From NCBI GenBank assembly GCA_934278995.1, contig CAKQWM010000001.1, positions 248,001-312,000 of the forward strand: DNA of 64,000 bases, given 5' to 3'. The position numbers and the translations under genes were made by a program. Each line of letters opens with the position of its first letter. The first letter of the stretch is position 1. The notes beneath the pieces are model-generated. The model worked only from the letters and a program-made list of their open reading frames with translations, did not search any database and was not told where the DNA came from. The stretch comes from an uncultured Clostridia bacterium (lineage in GTDB: Bacteria > Bacillota > Clostridia > Christensenellales > Borkfalkiaceae). Of the stretch, positions 16,939 to 25,562 are shown one piece after another.

Positions 16939-17123
16939 AGAAAACTCCTTTTCGGTCGCGTTAAAAAATAACAACCGACTTATTTACTCTTTCATTATAA
17001 CAAAGACGGATAAAAAATTCAAGCCGTAACACCCGAAATTTGTCGAAAAAGCCTTTTTGAAGAATAAACATTGTCGTTTTGGACGGCGTAAACAAAAAAA
17101 ATCGATAAAACTTATGCGTTTCG

Positions 17124-17152
17124 TTGTCTTTTTTGAAAAAAGTTGTTACAAT
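17124..17152 (+). promoter_or_regulatory. Predicted promoter of the ABC ATPase-like gene
   Basis: TTGTCT, 17-base spacer, TACAAT, with the ATG 85 bases further on at 17238. Confidence 0.5.
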
Positions 17153-17237
17153 AGTTAACGTAAATATATATCGGCTGTCAAATGCGGTCGTCCGTTGAAA
17201 TTATATCAGGCGGAACGAACCTTTTCAGAGGGATACC

Positions 17238-18335
17238 ATGTCAGTAATCACAATTAAAAATTTATCCAGAAAATTTCCGAACCGTCAAGTTTTAAAAGAC
17301 TTATCTTTTGAAATTCACGACGGAGAATTTACCGTTATCACAGGGCTTAAAGAATCGGGTAAAACCACCTTTATACGAACTCTTTGCGGTCTTGATGCGG
17401 TAGAGAGCGGTGAAATTTACGTTGACGGCGTTTTAATCAACAAGTTGGAGCCTAAAGACAGAAATATGGCGCTTATCACCGATACGGTACCGCTCAACCA
17501 AAACGCGTCGGTTTTCGATAATATGGCTATGGGTATGAAGTTAAGAAAATACCCCAAAGAGGAAATCGATTCGAAGGTAAATAAGGCTTGCGAAATTTTA
17601 GGGCTTACCGAATATGTTCGTCGTCTTGTCAAAAATCTTACGCCCGGCTTAAAATACAGAGTGCTTTTAGCAAGAGCGATTGCAAGAGAACCGAATATAA
17701 TCGTCGTGGACGATATTTTAAAAGGCGTTGAAGCGGGGCTTAAAAAGGAACTGAGAGCCGAAATGCTTAAATTAAACAGAAGGCTCGGAATAAACTTCGT
17801 TTACGCGACGAGCGACTCGATCGACGCGCTTACTTTAGCGGACAAAATCGCTTTTTTGGAAGGCGGCGTTTTAACTCAGTACGGAACGACCGAAGAACTT
17901 TACGATCATCCTGCCACTTTGCCGATAGCAACCTTTTTCGGACAGCCCGAAATCAACTTGTTCGTGGGCAATTTAACGGAAGAAGGTAACGTTTATTATT
18001 TTGAAGCCGAAGGCTGGAAGATTAGAATAAACAACGTATCGGACGAGCAGAAAGTAAAAAAATACCTCGCTAAAAACAAACCCGTTACTTTAGCGGTAAG
18101 AGCGGAAGACTTTATTATGGACGAAAACGGAGAGTTTTCTGCGGTCGTAAGCGATTGCGACGAGTACGCCGGCGGTAAACAAATTTCTATATTGTATTCT
18201 GATTTAACTGGCAACGGCGTTTATTTTAACGTATCTTTGAAACTTGAACCGGAAGAAAAGGTCCGCTTATCCGTACCTACCAACAGGCTTTTGATTTACG
18301 ATACCGAAACAGAGGATCTGATCAATAAAAACTAA
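17238..18335 (+). CDS. ABC ATPase of the MalK/UgpC type with degenerate motifs
   Basis: 365 aa, same layout as sugar-importer ATPases: nucleotide-binding domain to ~235, then an OB-like regulatory domain. Walker A is intact (GLKESGKTT, residues 36-44). Other key motifs are changed: the Q-loop Gln is missing (ALITDTVPL), the LSGGQ signature reads LTPGL, the Walker B Glu is Asp (IIVVDDIL), and the switch His is Ser (YATSDS in place of YVTHD). ATP binding may persist but normal hydrolysis is doubtful. No permease or binding protein is adjacent, so it cannot be given a substrate. A terminator follows. Confidence 0.8.
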   Translation: MSVITIKNLSRKFPNRQVLKDLSFEIHDGEFTVITGLKESGKTTFIRTLCGLDAVESGEIYVDGVLINKLEPKDRNMALITDTVPLNQNASVFDNMAMGMKLRKYPKEEIDSKVNKACEILGLTEYVRRLVKNLTPGLKYRVLLARAIAREPNIIVVDDILKGVEAGLKKELRAEMLKLNRRLGINFVYATSDSIDALTLADKIAFLEGGVLTQYGTTEELYDHPATLPIATFFGQPEINLFVGNLTEEGNVYYFEAEGWKIRINNVSDEQKVKKYLAKNKPVTLAVRAEDFIMDENGEFSAVVSDCDEYAGGKQISILYSDLTGNGVYFNVSLKLEPEEKVRLSVPTNRLLIYDTETEDLINKN

Positions 18336-18341
18336 AAATCG

Positions 18342-18371
18342 ATTCCGCGTCCGCATGAACGCGGAATTTTT
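18342..18371 (+). terminator. Rho-independent terminator
   Basis: ATTCCGCGT pairs with ACGCGGAAT (8-base loop), followed by TTTT. It ends the ABC ATPase-like gene seven bases after the stop. Confidence 0.8.
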
Positions 18372-18382
18372 AAAAAAGAGCA

Positions 18383-18410
18383 GATAACGGGCTTATAGGC
18401 AGACTTTTAC
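18383..18410 (+). repeat. Interspersed intergenic repeat, copy 7
   Basis: GATAACGGGCTTATAGGC then AGACTTTTAC, just downstream of the terminator at 18342. Confidence 0.8.
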
Positions 18411-18592
18411 CCGTATAAATCCGTCGATTGATTGCGAATAATCGCCGGCGCTACGCGAATAAAATATTATATGGGTAAGTACATCCTTTTATAATGGCGT
18501 TAAGAAATCTGTTGCCGTATAGAGGATTTCGGGCTTTTATCGGGCGGTTTTCGTTCAACACGCCGTTTGAAATAAAAATTTCGGAGAATATA

Positions 18593-20353
18593 ATGTATTT
18601 AGAAAACATCAACTCACCAAAAGACGTTAAAAAATTAAAAATCGAAGAATTAAAAAAACTTTCGGACGAAGTAAGAGGCGCCGTTATAAACCGTATATCC
18701 AAAGCGGGCGGACATAAAGGACCTAATCTAGGCGTGGTGGAACTGACGGTTTGCTATCATTACGTATTCGACTCGCCGGAGGATAAACTCGTTTTCGACG
18801 TTTCTCATCAGTGTTACCCTCACAAGATACTTACCGGAAGAAAAGAAGCCTTTACGAACGACAAGTTGTTTTCGTCGGTTACGGGGTTTACAAATCCCGA
18901 CGAAAGCGAACACGACTTTTTCACGGTAGGGCATACGTCAACGTCCGTTTCTCTCGCGTTAGGTCTTGCGAAAGCAAGGGATATAAAAGGCGAAAAGTAT
19001 AATATTACGGCTCTTATCGGGGACGGCAGTCTGTCGGGAGGCGAAGCGCTGGAAGCCATAGATTACGCGGGGGAATACGATAAAAATTTAATTATCGTCG
19101 TAAACGATAACGATCAATGCATTGCCGAAAATCATGGCGGTATTTATAAAAATCTGAAGGAGTTGCGCGAAAGCGACGGAAAATGCGAAAACAACGTTTT
19201 TAAAGCGCTCGGCATCGATTACAAATATTTAGACGACGGACACGACGTTAAAAAACTCGTCGAACTTTTCCGTTCGGTGAAAGATATATCTCACCCCGTC
19301 GTTCTGCACGTTCACACCGTCAAAGGTAAAGGCTTACCCTACGCCGAAAAGGACAGGGAAGCATGGCATGCGGGCGGACCGTTCAACGTTTCCGACGGCT
19401 CGCCGAAATATCCGTCCGTACCCGATACGACCGTTCACGACAGTATAGTCGATTTACTCAACCGCGACGACAAAGCGGTTATTATAAACGCGGCTACGCC
19501 GACGAGTTTCGGGTTTTACGGAAGCGAAAGGCAGAAACTTATAGACGAAGGTCGTTACGTTGACGTAGGCATTGCCGAAGAAAACGCGATGGCAATGGCA
19601 AGCGGTGTGGCAAAAGGCGGAGGAACCGCCGTTTTCGGAACTTACGCTCCGTTTTTGCAAAGAACTTACGATCAGTTGTCGCACGATTTGTGCTTAAACG
19701 ATAATCCCGCCGTTATTCTGGTGTTTTCACCGGGCGCGTACGGGTTTACGTCAAACACCCATCTCGGAATCTGGGATATTCAATTATTTGCAGGCGTTCC
19801 GAATCTTATCTATCTCGATCCTTACGGGAAAGAAGAATACCTTGCCATGCTCGATTACGCGACTAAGCAAAAACTTCATCCCGTAGCAATAAGGGTTCAT
19901 GCGAAATTGCCCGTAAAAAACGCGAAGGACGACACCGATTATTCCGCCGCGAACAAATATAAAGTAAGAAAACGCGGAAATTCAGTGGCGATTATCGCAA
20001 CCGCTCCCACGCTGGACGTCGCGCTTTCCGCCGCCGATACGATAGAAAAAGAATACGGTCAAAAAATAACCGTAATAAGCCCGACATTTTTATCGGGGAT
20101 AGATAAGGAATTGTTATCCGATCTGATTTGCGATCACGATTTGGTTGTTACCCTCGAGGACGGCCAACTTGACGGCGGGTTTGGCGAAAGAATCGCTTTA
20201 TACTACGGCAACACCGATATGAAAGTTTTATCTTTCGGGTTAAAAAAGGCTTTTGAAAGTATTACTAATCCCGACGACTTACTTAAAGAAAACGGGATAT
20301 CCGAAGAAAACCTGATTTCCCTTTCTTTGCCGTATATCAAAAAGCGCGTTTAA
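18593..20353 (+). CDS. DXS-like thiamine-diphosphate synthase (transketolase family)
   Basis: 586 aa. N-terminal ThDP domain: SKAGGHKGPNLGVVELTV, FDVSHQCYPHKILTGR, GHTSTSVSLALGLA, GDGSLSGGEALEAI and VNDNDQC; a pyrimidine-binding domain and transketolase C-terminal domain follow. Overall order is that of 1-deoxy-D-xylulose-5-phosphate synthase, first step of the MEP isoprenoid pathway. Several catalytic-region motifs differ: the AEQHA box is AEENA, the DGPTHQG box is TSNTHLG, and DVGHQ is DVSHQ. It may therefore be a divergent paralogue with another substrate. The frame opens at 18494, but ATG 18593 lies behind CGGAG and matches the DXS N-terminus. Confidence 0.75.
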   Translation: MYLENINSPKDVKKLKIEELKKLSDEVRGAVINRISKAGGHKGPNLGVVELTVCYHYVFDSPEDKLVFDVSHQCYPHKILTGRKEAFTNDKLFSSVTGFTNPDESEHDFFTVGHTSTSVSLALGLAKARDIKGEKYNITALIGDGSLSGGEALEAIDYAGEYDKNLIIVVNDNDQCIAENHGGIYKNLKELRESDGKCENNVFKALGIDYKYLDDGHDVKKLVELFRSVKDISHPVVLHVHTVKGKGLPYAEKDREAWHAGGPFNVSDGSPKYPSVPDTTVHDSIVDLLNRDDKAVIINAATPTSFGFYGSERQKLIDEGRYVDVGIAEENAMAMASGVAKGGGTAVFGTYAPFLQRTYDQLSHDLCLNDNPAVILVFSPGAYGFTSNTHLGIWDIQLFAGVPNLIYLDPYGKEEYLAMLDYATKQKLHPVAIRVHAKLPVKNAKDDTDYSAANKYKVRKRGNSVAIIATAPTLDVALSAADTIEKEYGQKITVISPTFLSGIDKELLSDLICDHDLVVTLEDGQLDGGFGERIALYYGNTDMKVLSFGLKKAFESITNPDDLLKENGISEENLISLSLPYIKKRV

Positions 20354-20375
20354 AGTCCCAAATATCGCCTGAGCG

Positions 20376-20405
20376 TTATAAAGTCGGGCTATAAGCCGAT
20401 TATCG
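20376..20405 (-). repeat. Interspersed intergenic repeat, copy 8
   Basis: On the minus strand: GATAATCGGCTTATAGCC then CGACTTTATAA, in the gap before the DUF1003 gene. Confidence 0.8.
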
Positions 20406-20423
20406 AGGCTTTTTAGGAGAAAT

Positions 20424-20963
20424 ATGAATTACAAGAAAGACCGAAAAAGAATAATAAAAGAACTTTTAAACGTTACCGATAAAGAATTTACCGACGAAGA
20501 ACTCGTTTCCACGCTTACAAGTACGAGCGTTACGCAATCGCCTAAAAGAGAGCAAAAAGTAACTTTCGGGCAGAAAGCCGCCGACGCCGTGGCGAAATTT
20601 GCGGGAAGTTGGGCTTTTATTTTCAGTTTTATTTCGGTTATGATTATCTGGATGATTTTGAACGTTTTGTTGGCAATAAACGCTTTCGATCCTTATCCGT
20701 TTATTTTATTGAATCTCGTTTTGTCTTGTATAGCCGCCGTTCAGGCTCCGCTTATAATGATGAGCCAGAACAGGCAGGAAGCGAAAGATCGGGAAAGGGC
20801 GGAAAGCGATTATAAAATCAATCTGAAAACCGAACTTATAACGGACGAGTTATACAAAAAAATCGTTTCGATTTCGGAAAACCAAAAAAGAATTTTGAAA
20901 ATACTCGATGAAGAAAGAGAAATAAACAATCAAAAAAAGTCGGATAACGGGCGTATAGACTGA
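20424..20963 (+). CDS. DUF1003 domain membrane protein, 179 aa
   Basis: A charged N-terminal ~45 residues, then TFGQKAADAVAKFAGSWAFI, a first helix ending in MIIWMILN, the DPYPFILLNLVLSC motif and a second helix, and the MMSQNRQEAKDRERAESDY tail: this is the DUF1003 pattern. The rest is a likely coiled coil. These are two-helix inner-membrane proteins of unknown function. TTTAGGAGAAAT provides the ribosome site. The stop codon TGA is part of an interspersed repeat copy, so the last residues GRID come from the repeat. Confidence 0.88.
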   Translation: MNYKKDRKRIIKELLNVTDKEFTDEELVSTLTSTSVTQSPKREQKVTFGQKAADAVAKFAGSWAFIFSFISVMIIWMILNVLLAINAFDPYPFILLNLVLSCIAAVQAPLIMMSQNRQEAKDRERAESDYKINLKTELITDELYKKIVSISENQKRILKILDEEREINNQKKSDNGRID

Positions 20964-20970
20964 CTTTTAT
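20943..20970 (+). repeat. Interspersed intergenic repeat, copy 9
   Basis: GATAACGGGCGTATAGAC then TGACTTTTAT; its TGA is the stop codon of the DUF1003 gene. Confidence 0.8.
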
Positions 20971-21131
20971 AAAATATTCCGTAAAAAACTAAAACCGAAG
21001 AACAGTTTTTAATAACCCGATTATTGCTTCACCGCATATATTTTCGGTCGATCTGTTTTTATCGTTACTGTCCGAATAAATAAATCAAACGTCCGATTCA
21101 AACCGAGCGTTTGAAAGTCAACGGAATTTTC

Positions 21132-21176
21132 GCTGTCGCAAGTTTAAAAAACAACTTGCGACAGCCCCTTTTTTTT
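21132..21176 (+). terminator. Strong Rho-independent terminator
   Basis: A perfect 13 bp stem GCTGTCGCAAGTT (21132-21144) and complement (21153-21165), followed by CCC and a long T-run. Confidence 0.9.
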
Positions 21177-21456
21177 GTTTTTTTTTACAATTCGAGCGTG
21201 TTTCGGGCGTTTGGTCAAGTATAGTTATATTTCATCAAATTATAATTCTATTTGTTCGCGTGCGGGCGTAAAATGAAAATTGGGAATGGAAAAACGGATA
21301 TTTTCGCGGGACGATAAAACGAGGTTTTCGCGGAAAACCCGCTCGCAAAAGCGCCTTTATGCGATAAAAATCAGTTCCTTATCAAAGTCGGAAAAACTAA
21401 CTGCGTAAAGAATCGTAATTTAGTTTTGTGAAATTTTTTTTCACACACGAAATAAT

Positions 21457-21485
21457 TTGACTTTTATAAGTCAAGGGTTTATACT
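21457..21485 (+). promoter_or_regulatory. Promoter with overlapping palindrome for the lipoprotein gene
   Basis: TTGACT, 17-base spacer, TATACT. The -35 lies in a palindrome TTGACTT-TTAT-AAGTCAA (21457-21474), a possible operator. ATG is at 21570. Confidence 0.7.
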
Positions 21486-21569
21486 GAATTAGCATTTAGT
21501 CTTATAAATATGCGATGGCGCGCAATTTGCCGGAACGTCGTATAATTTTTCGGACAAAAAAGGAGTAAC

Positions 21570-23504
21570 ATGAAAGCAAGAAACAATGATTTGGCAAGAA
21601 AACTTTCTGTAATTTTGCTCGCAAGCGTAATGCTTATCTGCCTTGTCGGCGTAATAGGCTGTAAGCCGGGTACGTCGCAAGGTTCTTCGGCAAAATCGAG
21701 CATTTTTTACATCAAGCAGTCGTCTTACGCGTTAAGCGCGGACTACACGCTGTCAAAAGCCGACGAAAAGGCAAGAAAAGGGGGAACGGGAGAAGTTTTA
21801 TTACAGCATCCCGCGACATTCGATTTATCCGGGCATACGCTTAATCTGGGCGGGCTTACGTTAACCGTTTCTTCTGAAGAAGCTGGCGCGCAAGTCGTTT
21901 TTAAAAACGGTACTATTTCCGGTGGTAATTTAAACGTTCTCGTCCCTAACGGCGACGTATCTTTCGACAACGTTACCATAACCGAAAACGTCCGTTACGA
22001 ACTCGAAGCGGCAAGCGATACCATCGTAATGAGCAATTCCACTCTAAGGGGTAATTGCACGGTTAAGTCCGGCACCCGCGTTCAGATTCAGAAATCGGAA
22101 GTAGCCTCCGTTACTTTAACGGGTAAAGGCAAACTCGAAGTAGGCGAAGGCGCCGCTTTGAAAAATCTTACTCTTTCCGAAAGCGCCGCGGGCGCAACCG
22201 TCAAAGTTACCGAAACCGCAAAAGTTACGGGTAAAGTATCGGTAGAAGCAGCGGTCAATATCGAAATCGAAGGCGAAGTAGCCAAACTCGACGTAACGAA
22301 AAACGTCAAATCAGACGCAACAAACGCTTTGAACGTCGTAGTAAAAGAAACGGCAAGCGTTGCGAAAATCGAACTCAACGCTCCCGCAAACGTAGAAGTT
22401 TCGGGTAAAGTTTCTCAGGTTTCGGTAAGCGCCGAAAAAGCCGACGTCAAGGTTAAAGAGACAGCCGTTATAGCCAAAGTAGAGGTTAAAGCCTCGGCGG
22501 ATGTTAAAATAGAAGGAAACGTTACCGACGTAGTGGTTACCGAAACGGCAACCGGCGCAAAGGTTGACGTTAAAGAAACCGCTAAAATCGACAACGTAGT
22601 CGTAAGCGCGAACGATACCGAAATCGCGGTAACCGAAGGCGGTACGGTATCAAACGTTAAAGTCGTCGAAAACGTTACGGGTACAACCGTTCCCGACTCT
22701 GTCGCTAAAGAAACGATTACCAAAGAAGACGCCGATAAATTCCTTAATCACACCCACGCGTACGTAGTTAAAAGCGAAACGCCCGCAACTTGCGAAAAAG
22801 ACGGGCTTATCGTTTCCGAGTGTGTTGACGGCGACGACAGAAAGGAAGTTGTTCTTCCCAAACTCGGACACGATTATAAATATGAAATCGTTAAACTTCC
22901 CACCGAAACGGAAAACGGGGAGGGCAAATATACCTGCTCGCGTTGCGGTCATAGTTACACCGTGGTTTTAAAAGCCGATTCGGGCAAAAAAATCGACGGT
23001 TTACCCGCTCTTTTAAAGGCTGTTTTCGGAGAAGGCGTTAACCTTGACTTGTCCGATATGCTTATCGTTGCAAAACAGGTAACCGAAAAAACCGAAAACG
23101 GTAACACCGAAAAACAAATCGCATACGATATTATGTATTTTTCGGAATGTAAAGTTTTGCTTGACTTAGCCGACGAAAAAGCCGTAAACGGTTATATAGG
23201 ACTCAAAGGCAAACACGTTTCGGTGAAAGACGTTAACGAACTCGATCTTACGAAACCGGAAGAAATCGAATACACCGACGACGCTCAGATTTTAATGTAC
23301 ATAGATAACGACGTGATATACGGCTATCAGTCGTCGAGCGGTTCCGATTCTTCCGAAAACAAAGTCAACGCCTTTATGGATCTTGAAACCTTGTTTGAAT
23401 ACCTTAAGAAAGATTCGAACGTTCCCGCTCCGCCAAGAGGGAATAATCCGAACCAGAACAAGCTTTCTGGCTCGGGTTATTTTTTTGTTTTTTATCGGCA
23501 ATGA
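21570..23504 (+). pseudogene. Repeat-rich lipoprotein gene, 3' end replaced by the prophage
   Basis: The 644-codon frame starts with a signal peptide and lipobox (VIGC, Cys about residue 31). Residues ~60-200 look like a right-handed beta-helix (short strands, GTISGGN-type turns). Residues ~209-371 contain ~32-residue repeats of the form VKVKETA-x-VAKVEV-x-A, then VEVSGKVSQVSV. After ~375 comes a Cys-rich segment with HTHAYV and CSRCGHSYTV. The last ~20-35 codons overlap the 3' end of the phage recombinase, so the native C-terminus was probably cut away at attL and the end SGSGYFFVFYRQ is a chimera. GGAGTAAC is the ribosome site. Likely cell-surface structural or adhesive. Confidence 0.65.
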
Positions 23505-25005
23505 CGCAACCATTGTATTCTTTCTGAGCCTCTTGTATCTCGGCTGCGTCAACATCTATATTATCGTCACTCTTTCCCTTGTCTGGAGAGAAGTTAAAGG
23601 TTATTCTTATTTTATCTCTGAACAGCACGACTTTACGTATAAGCAGTTCAAACAGTGATTCCTTGAAATCTTCGTTTTTTACCTGTCGCCCGATAAACTG
23701 TTTAAGAAATTCGGCATAATCTTCTTTGCTTGCAACTTGTTGTTGTTTGATTGTTTCGACCTCGATTTTACTTTTGATAGTTTCGACGTCTTTTTCGAGT
23801 TCTTCAAGCCTCTGTTTTGTTGTAGAGGTATATATTCCGTCCTCAATGGCTCTCAGAATATTTCTGAGGGCTTTTTCTTTTTCCTTGAGTTGACTTTGTA
23901 GGTTTATTACTGTAATGTTTGAGGCAAGTTCTTCCATTTGAATAGCGTATGCTGTGTCTACGATTGCAGGGATAAAGCCACTTTCAAGAACGTCGCAGCA
24001 AACCTTAAATACAGTGTTTTCTATATCGTCTTTTTGAACGCTCGGCATAGTGCAGCCTTTGCGTCTCTTTTTATCGAAACACGTGTAATAGAAATAAACA
24101 ACACCTCTATGGCTTGTGCCAGAATCGCCAGTCATAAGGGAACCGCACTCTCCGCAATAGAGTTTACCAGATAAAAAGAACTTTCCGTAGCTTTTGCGTC
24201 TGGACGGAGCTCGTTTGTTTGCGGCGATAATTGACTGAACTTTCGCATAGGTTTCCATATCGACAATAGGAGGGAGGGTATTTTCAAACACCTCGTCGCC
24301 ATATCGAACAATGCCGATATACTTCTCCAGCCTTAGCATACGATAAATCGTATTCGGAACAAAAGGACGACCAAATTTGTTTTTTATTCCTCTTTCAGCA
24401 AGCTCTTTGCATATATCCTTAACAATTCTACCGTTTGCGTAGTCTGCATAAACCTGTCGGACTATTTCCGCCTCCGTTTCGTTTATTACATATTTTTTAT
24501 CTTTAACATCGTAGCCAAATAGGACAAAACCTCCCGTGTATAGGCGTTTTTGTCTGGACTCGTTCATTCCTCTGCGTATCTTCTGGGAAAGCTCTGCAGA
24601 ATAATATTCCGCAAGCCCGATATAGACGTTTTCAAGTAATATGCCGTCAAGATTCTTACTACCGTCAACATTTTCGGAGGTTCTCTGTGTTGCGGAGATA
24701 AGTAATTTGTTGTTCTTTCTAAGTTTCTGTTTATTTACGGCAACCTCAATAGAGTTTCTTCCGAATCTGTCAAGGGCATAGACAAGGACTATGTCCCACG
24801 GAACTGGTTTCTCGGCGTCTTTCAGCATTGTTTGAAATGCAGCACGATTATCATTTGTTCCAGTGGTGGCTCTATCTATATATGTATCAATAATTAAAAT
24901 ATCGTTTTTTTCGGCAAATTCTTGGCAAACTCTGAGCTGTCCCTCGATAGACTGTTCGGTCTGTCTTTCGCAAGAATAACGTGCGTAAATCACGGCTTTT
25001 TTCAC
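23404..25005 (-). CDS. Large serine recombinase (phage integrase)
   Basis: 533 aa. Residues 1-150 are the catalytic resolvase domain with nucleophile Ser11 in ARYSCERQTEQSIEGQL, then LVYALDRFGRNS and SQKIRRGM. The middle recombinase domain spans ~160-270, followed by a zinc ribbon LYCGECGSLM...YTCFDKKRRKGC and a long coiled coil. It joins attP to a chromosomal attB and, with a directionality factor, excises the phage. GTG at 25005 has a perfect AGGAGG; the longer frame from TTG 25023 would bury that site. The last residues run into host-derived sequence at attL. Confidence 0.93.
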   Translation of the reverse strand: MKKAVIYARYSCERQTEQSIEGQLRVCQEFAEKNDILIIDTYIDRATTGTNDNRAAFQTMLKDAEKPVPWDIVLVYALDRFGRNSIEVAVNKQKLRKNNKLLISATQRTSENVDGSKNLDGILLENVYIGLAEYYSAELSQKIRRGMNESRQKRLYTGGFVLFGYDVKDKKYVINETEAEIVRQVYADYANGRIVKDICKELAERGIKNKFGRPFVPNTIYRMLRLEKYIGIVRYGDEVFENTLPPIVDMETYAKVQSIIAANKRAPSRRKSYGKFFLSGKLYCGECGSLMTGDSGTSHRGVVYFYYTCFDKKRRKGCTMPSVQKDDIENTVFKVCCDVLESGFIPAIVDTAYAIQMEELASNITVINLQSQLKEKEKALRNILRAIEDGIYTSTTKQRLEELEKDVETIKSKIEVETIKQQQVASKEDYAEFLKQFIGRQVKNEDFKESLFELLIRKVVLFRDKIRITFNFSPDKGKSDDNIDVDAAEIQEAQKEYNGCVIADKKQKNNPSQKACSGSDYSLLAERERSNLS

Positions 25006-25026
25006 TATGCAAACCTCCTGCAATTC

Positions 25027-25090
25027 TTATGCAAATGCAATGCTTTTGCATTACTCTTGCTTTCCAAAAGCAATGCAAAATTATGCAAAT
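25027..25090. promoter_or_regulatory. Repeat cluster upstream of the recombinase gene
   Basis: TTATGCAAAT occurs twice (25027-25036 and 25081-25090) flanking an inverted pair TGCAATGCTTTT (25036-25047) and AAAAGCAATGCA (25066-25077). The arrangement suggests regulator or recombination-factor binding just upstream of the recombinase start. Confidence 0.4.
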
Positions 25091-25190
25091 AAAATCAAAT
25101 TAAATAAAAAAGAAATTAAAAGAAATAAAATAGACTTCGTCTATGTCGGATAGACAGAATACGTGCGTGCGTGAGCGGACGTGTGCACGA

Positions 25191-25562
25191 TTATTTTATA
25201 TCTTTATTTTTCCGTTTTAGCTTAATCACAGCAAATGCCGTAAAGGAGACTAAAGACAAACCTCCAGTGATTGGCAATATAATTACAGAAGCTGTTTTTA
25301 GAGAGTTCATTGTTCGATAAAACACAAAATTGCTATATGAACTTTGTTTCTTTTTACCATTGCAATATTTGCAGTCCATATCTCCGCAGCCATATCCTGA
25401 ATCAAGCCGTCCTAAGACCGTATCCGATGTTTTATGTTTGTATGTAACTTCATAGTGATTTTCGGAATAACTAAGCTCGACCGAACTAACAATTAGGGTT
25501 GTGGCAAAAACTATGGCTATTGTAGCAAAACAAATTCCTAATACTAAAAAGGTCTTTCTCAT
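25191..25562 (-). CDS. Small two-helix membrane protein coupled to the repressor
   Basis: 123 aa from ATG 25562, behind AAGGAGAGGAG. The first helix (FLVLGICFATIAIVFATTLIV) is followed by an outside loop with a CGDMDCKYC cysteine cluster, then a second helix (ASVIILPITGGLSLVSFTAFAV) and a basic tail. Its ATG overlaps the repressor stop (ATGA), so it should be made in the lysogen at a level tied to the repressor. Such lysogeny-linked membrane proteins can act in superinfection exclusion; that is inference, and no family is recognised. The longer frame to 25643 lacks a ribosome site. Confidence 0.7.
   Translation of the reverse strand: MRKTFLVLGICFATIAIVFATTLIVSSVELSYSENHYEVTYKHKTSDTVLGRLDSGYGCGDMDCKYCNGKKKQSSYSNFVFYRTMNSLKTASVIILPITGGLSLVSFTAFAVIKLKRKNKDIK

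Larger units (their letters stand above)
20964..21569. other. Intergenic region before the repeat-rich lipoprotein
   Basis: No gene is seen in ~600 bases. It holds a strong terminator (21132-21176), an inverted repeat TGTGAAA...TTTCACA (21427-21445), and a consensus promoter overlapped by an 18-base palindrome (21457-21485). The remainder is plain A/T-rich sequence. Confidence 0.6.

Noticed and set aside
1728..20970. The 28 bp repeats as a CRISPR array
   Set aside because: Copies are kilobases apart, in both orientations, with no spacers and no cas genes.
23404..23504. tRNA gene as the attachment site
   Set aside because: No tRNA-like cloverleaf or CCA end is visible at the junction; the recombinase is of the serine type and the site is inside a coding frame.
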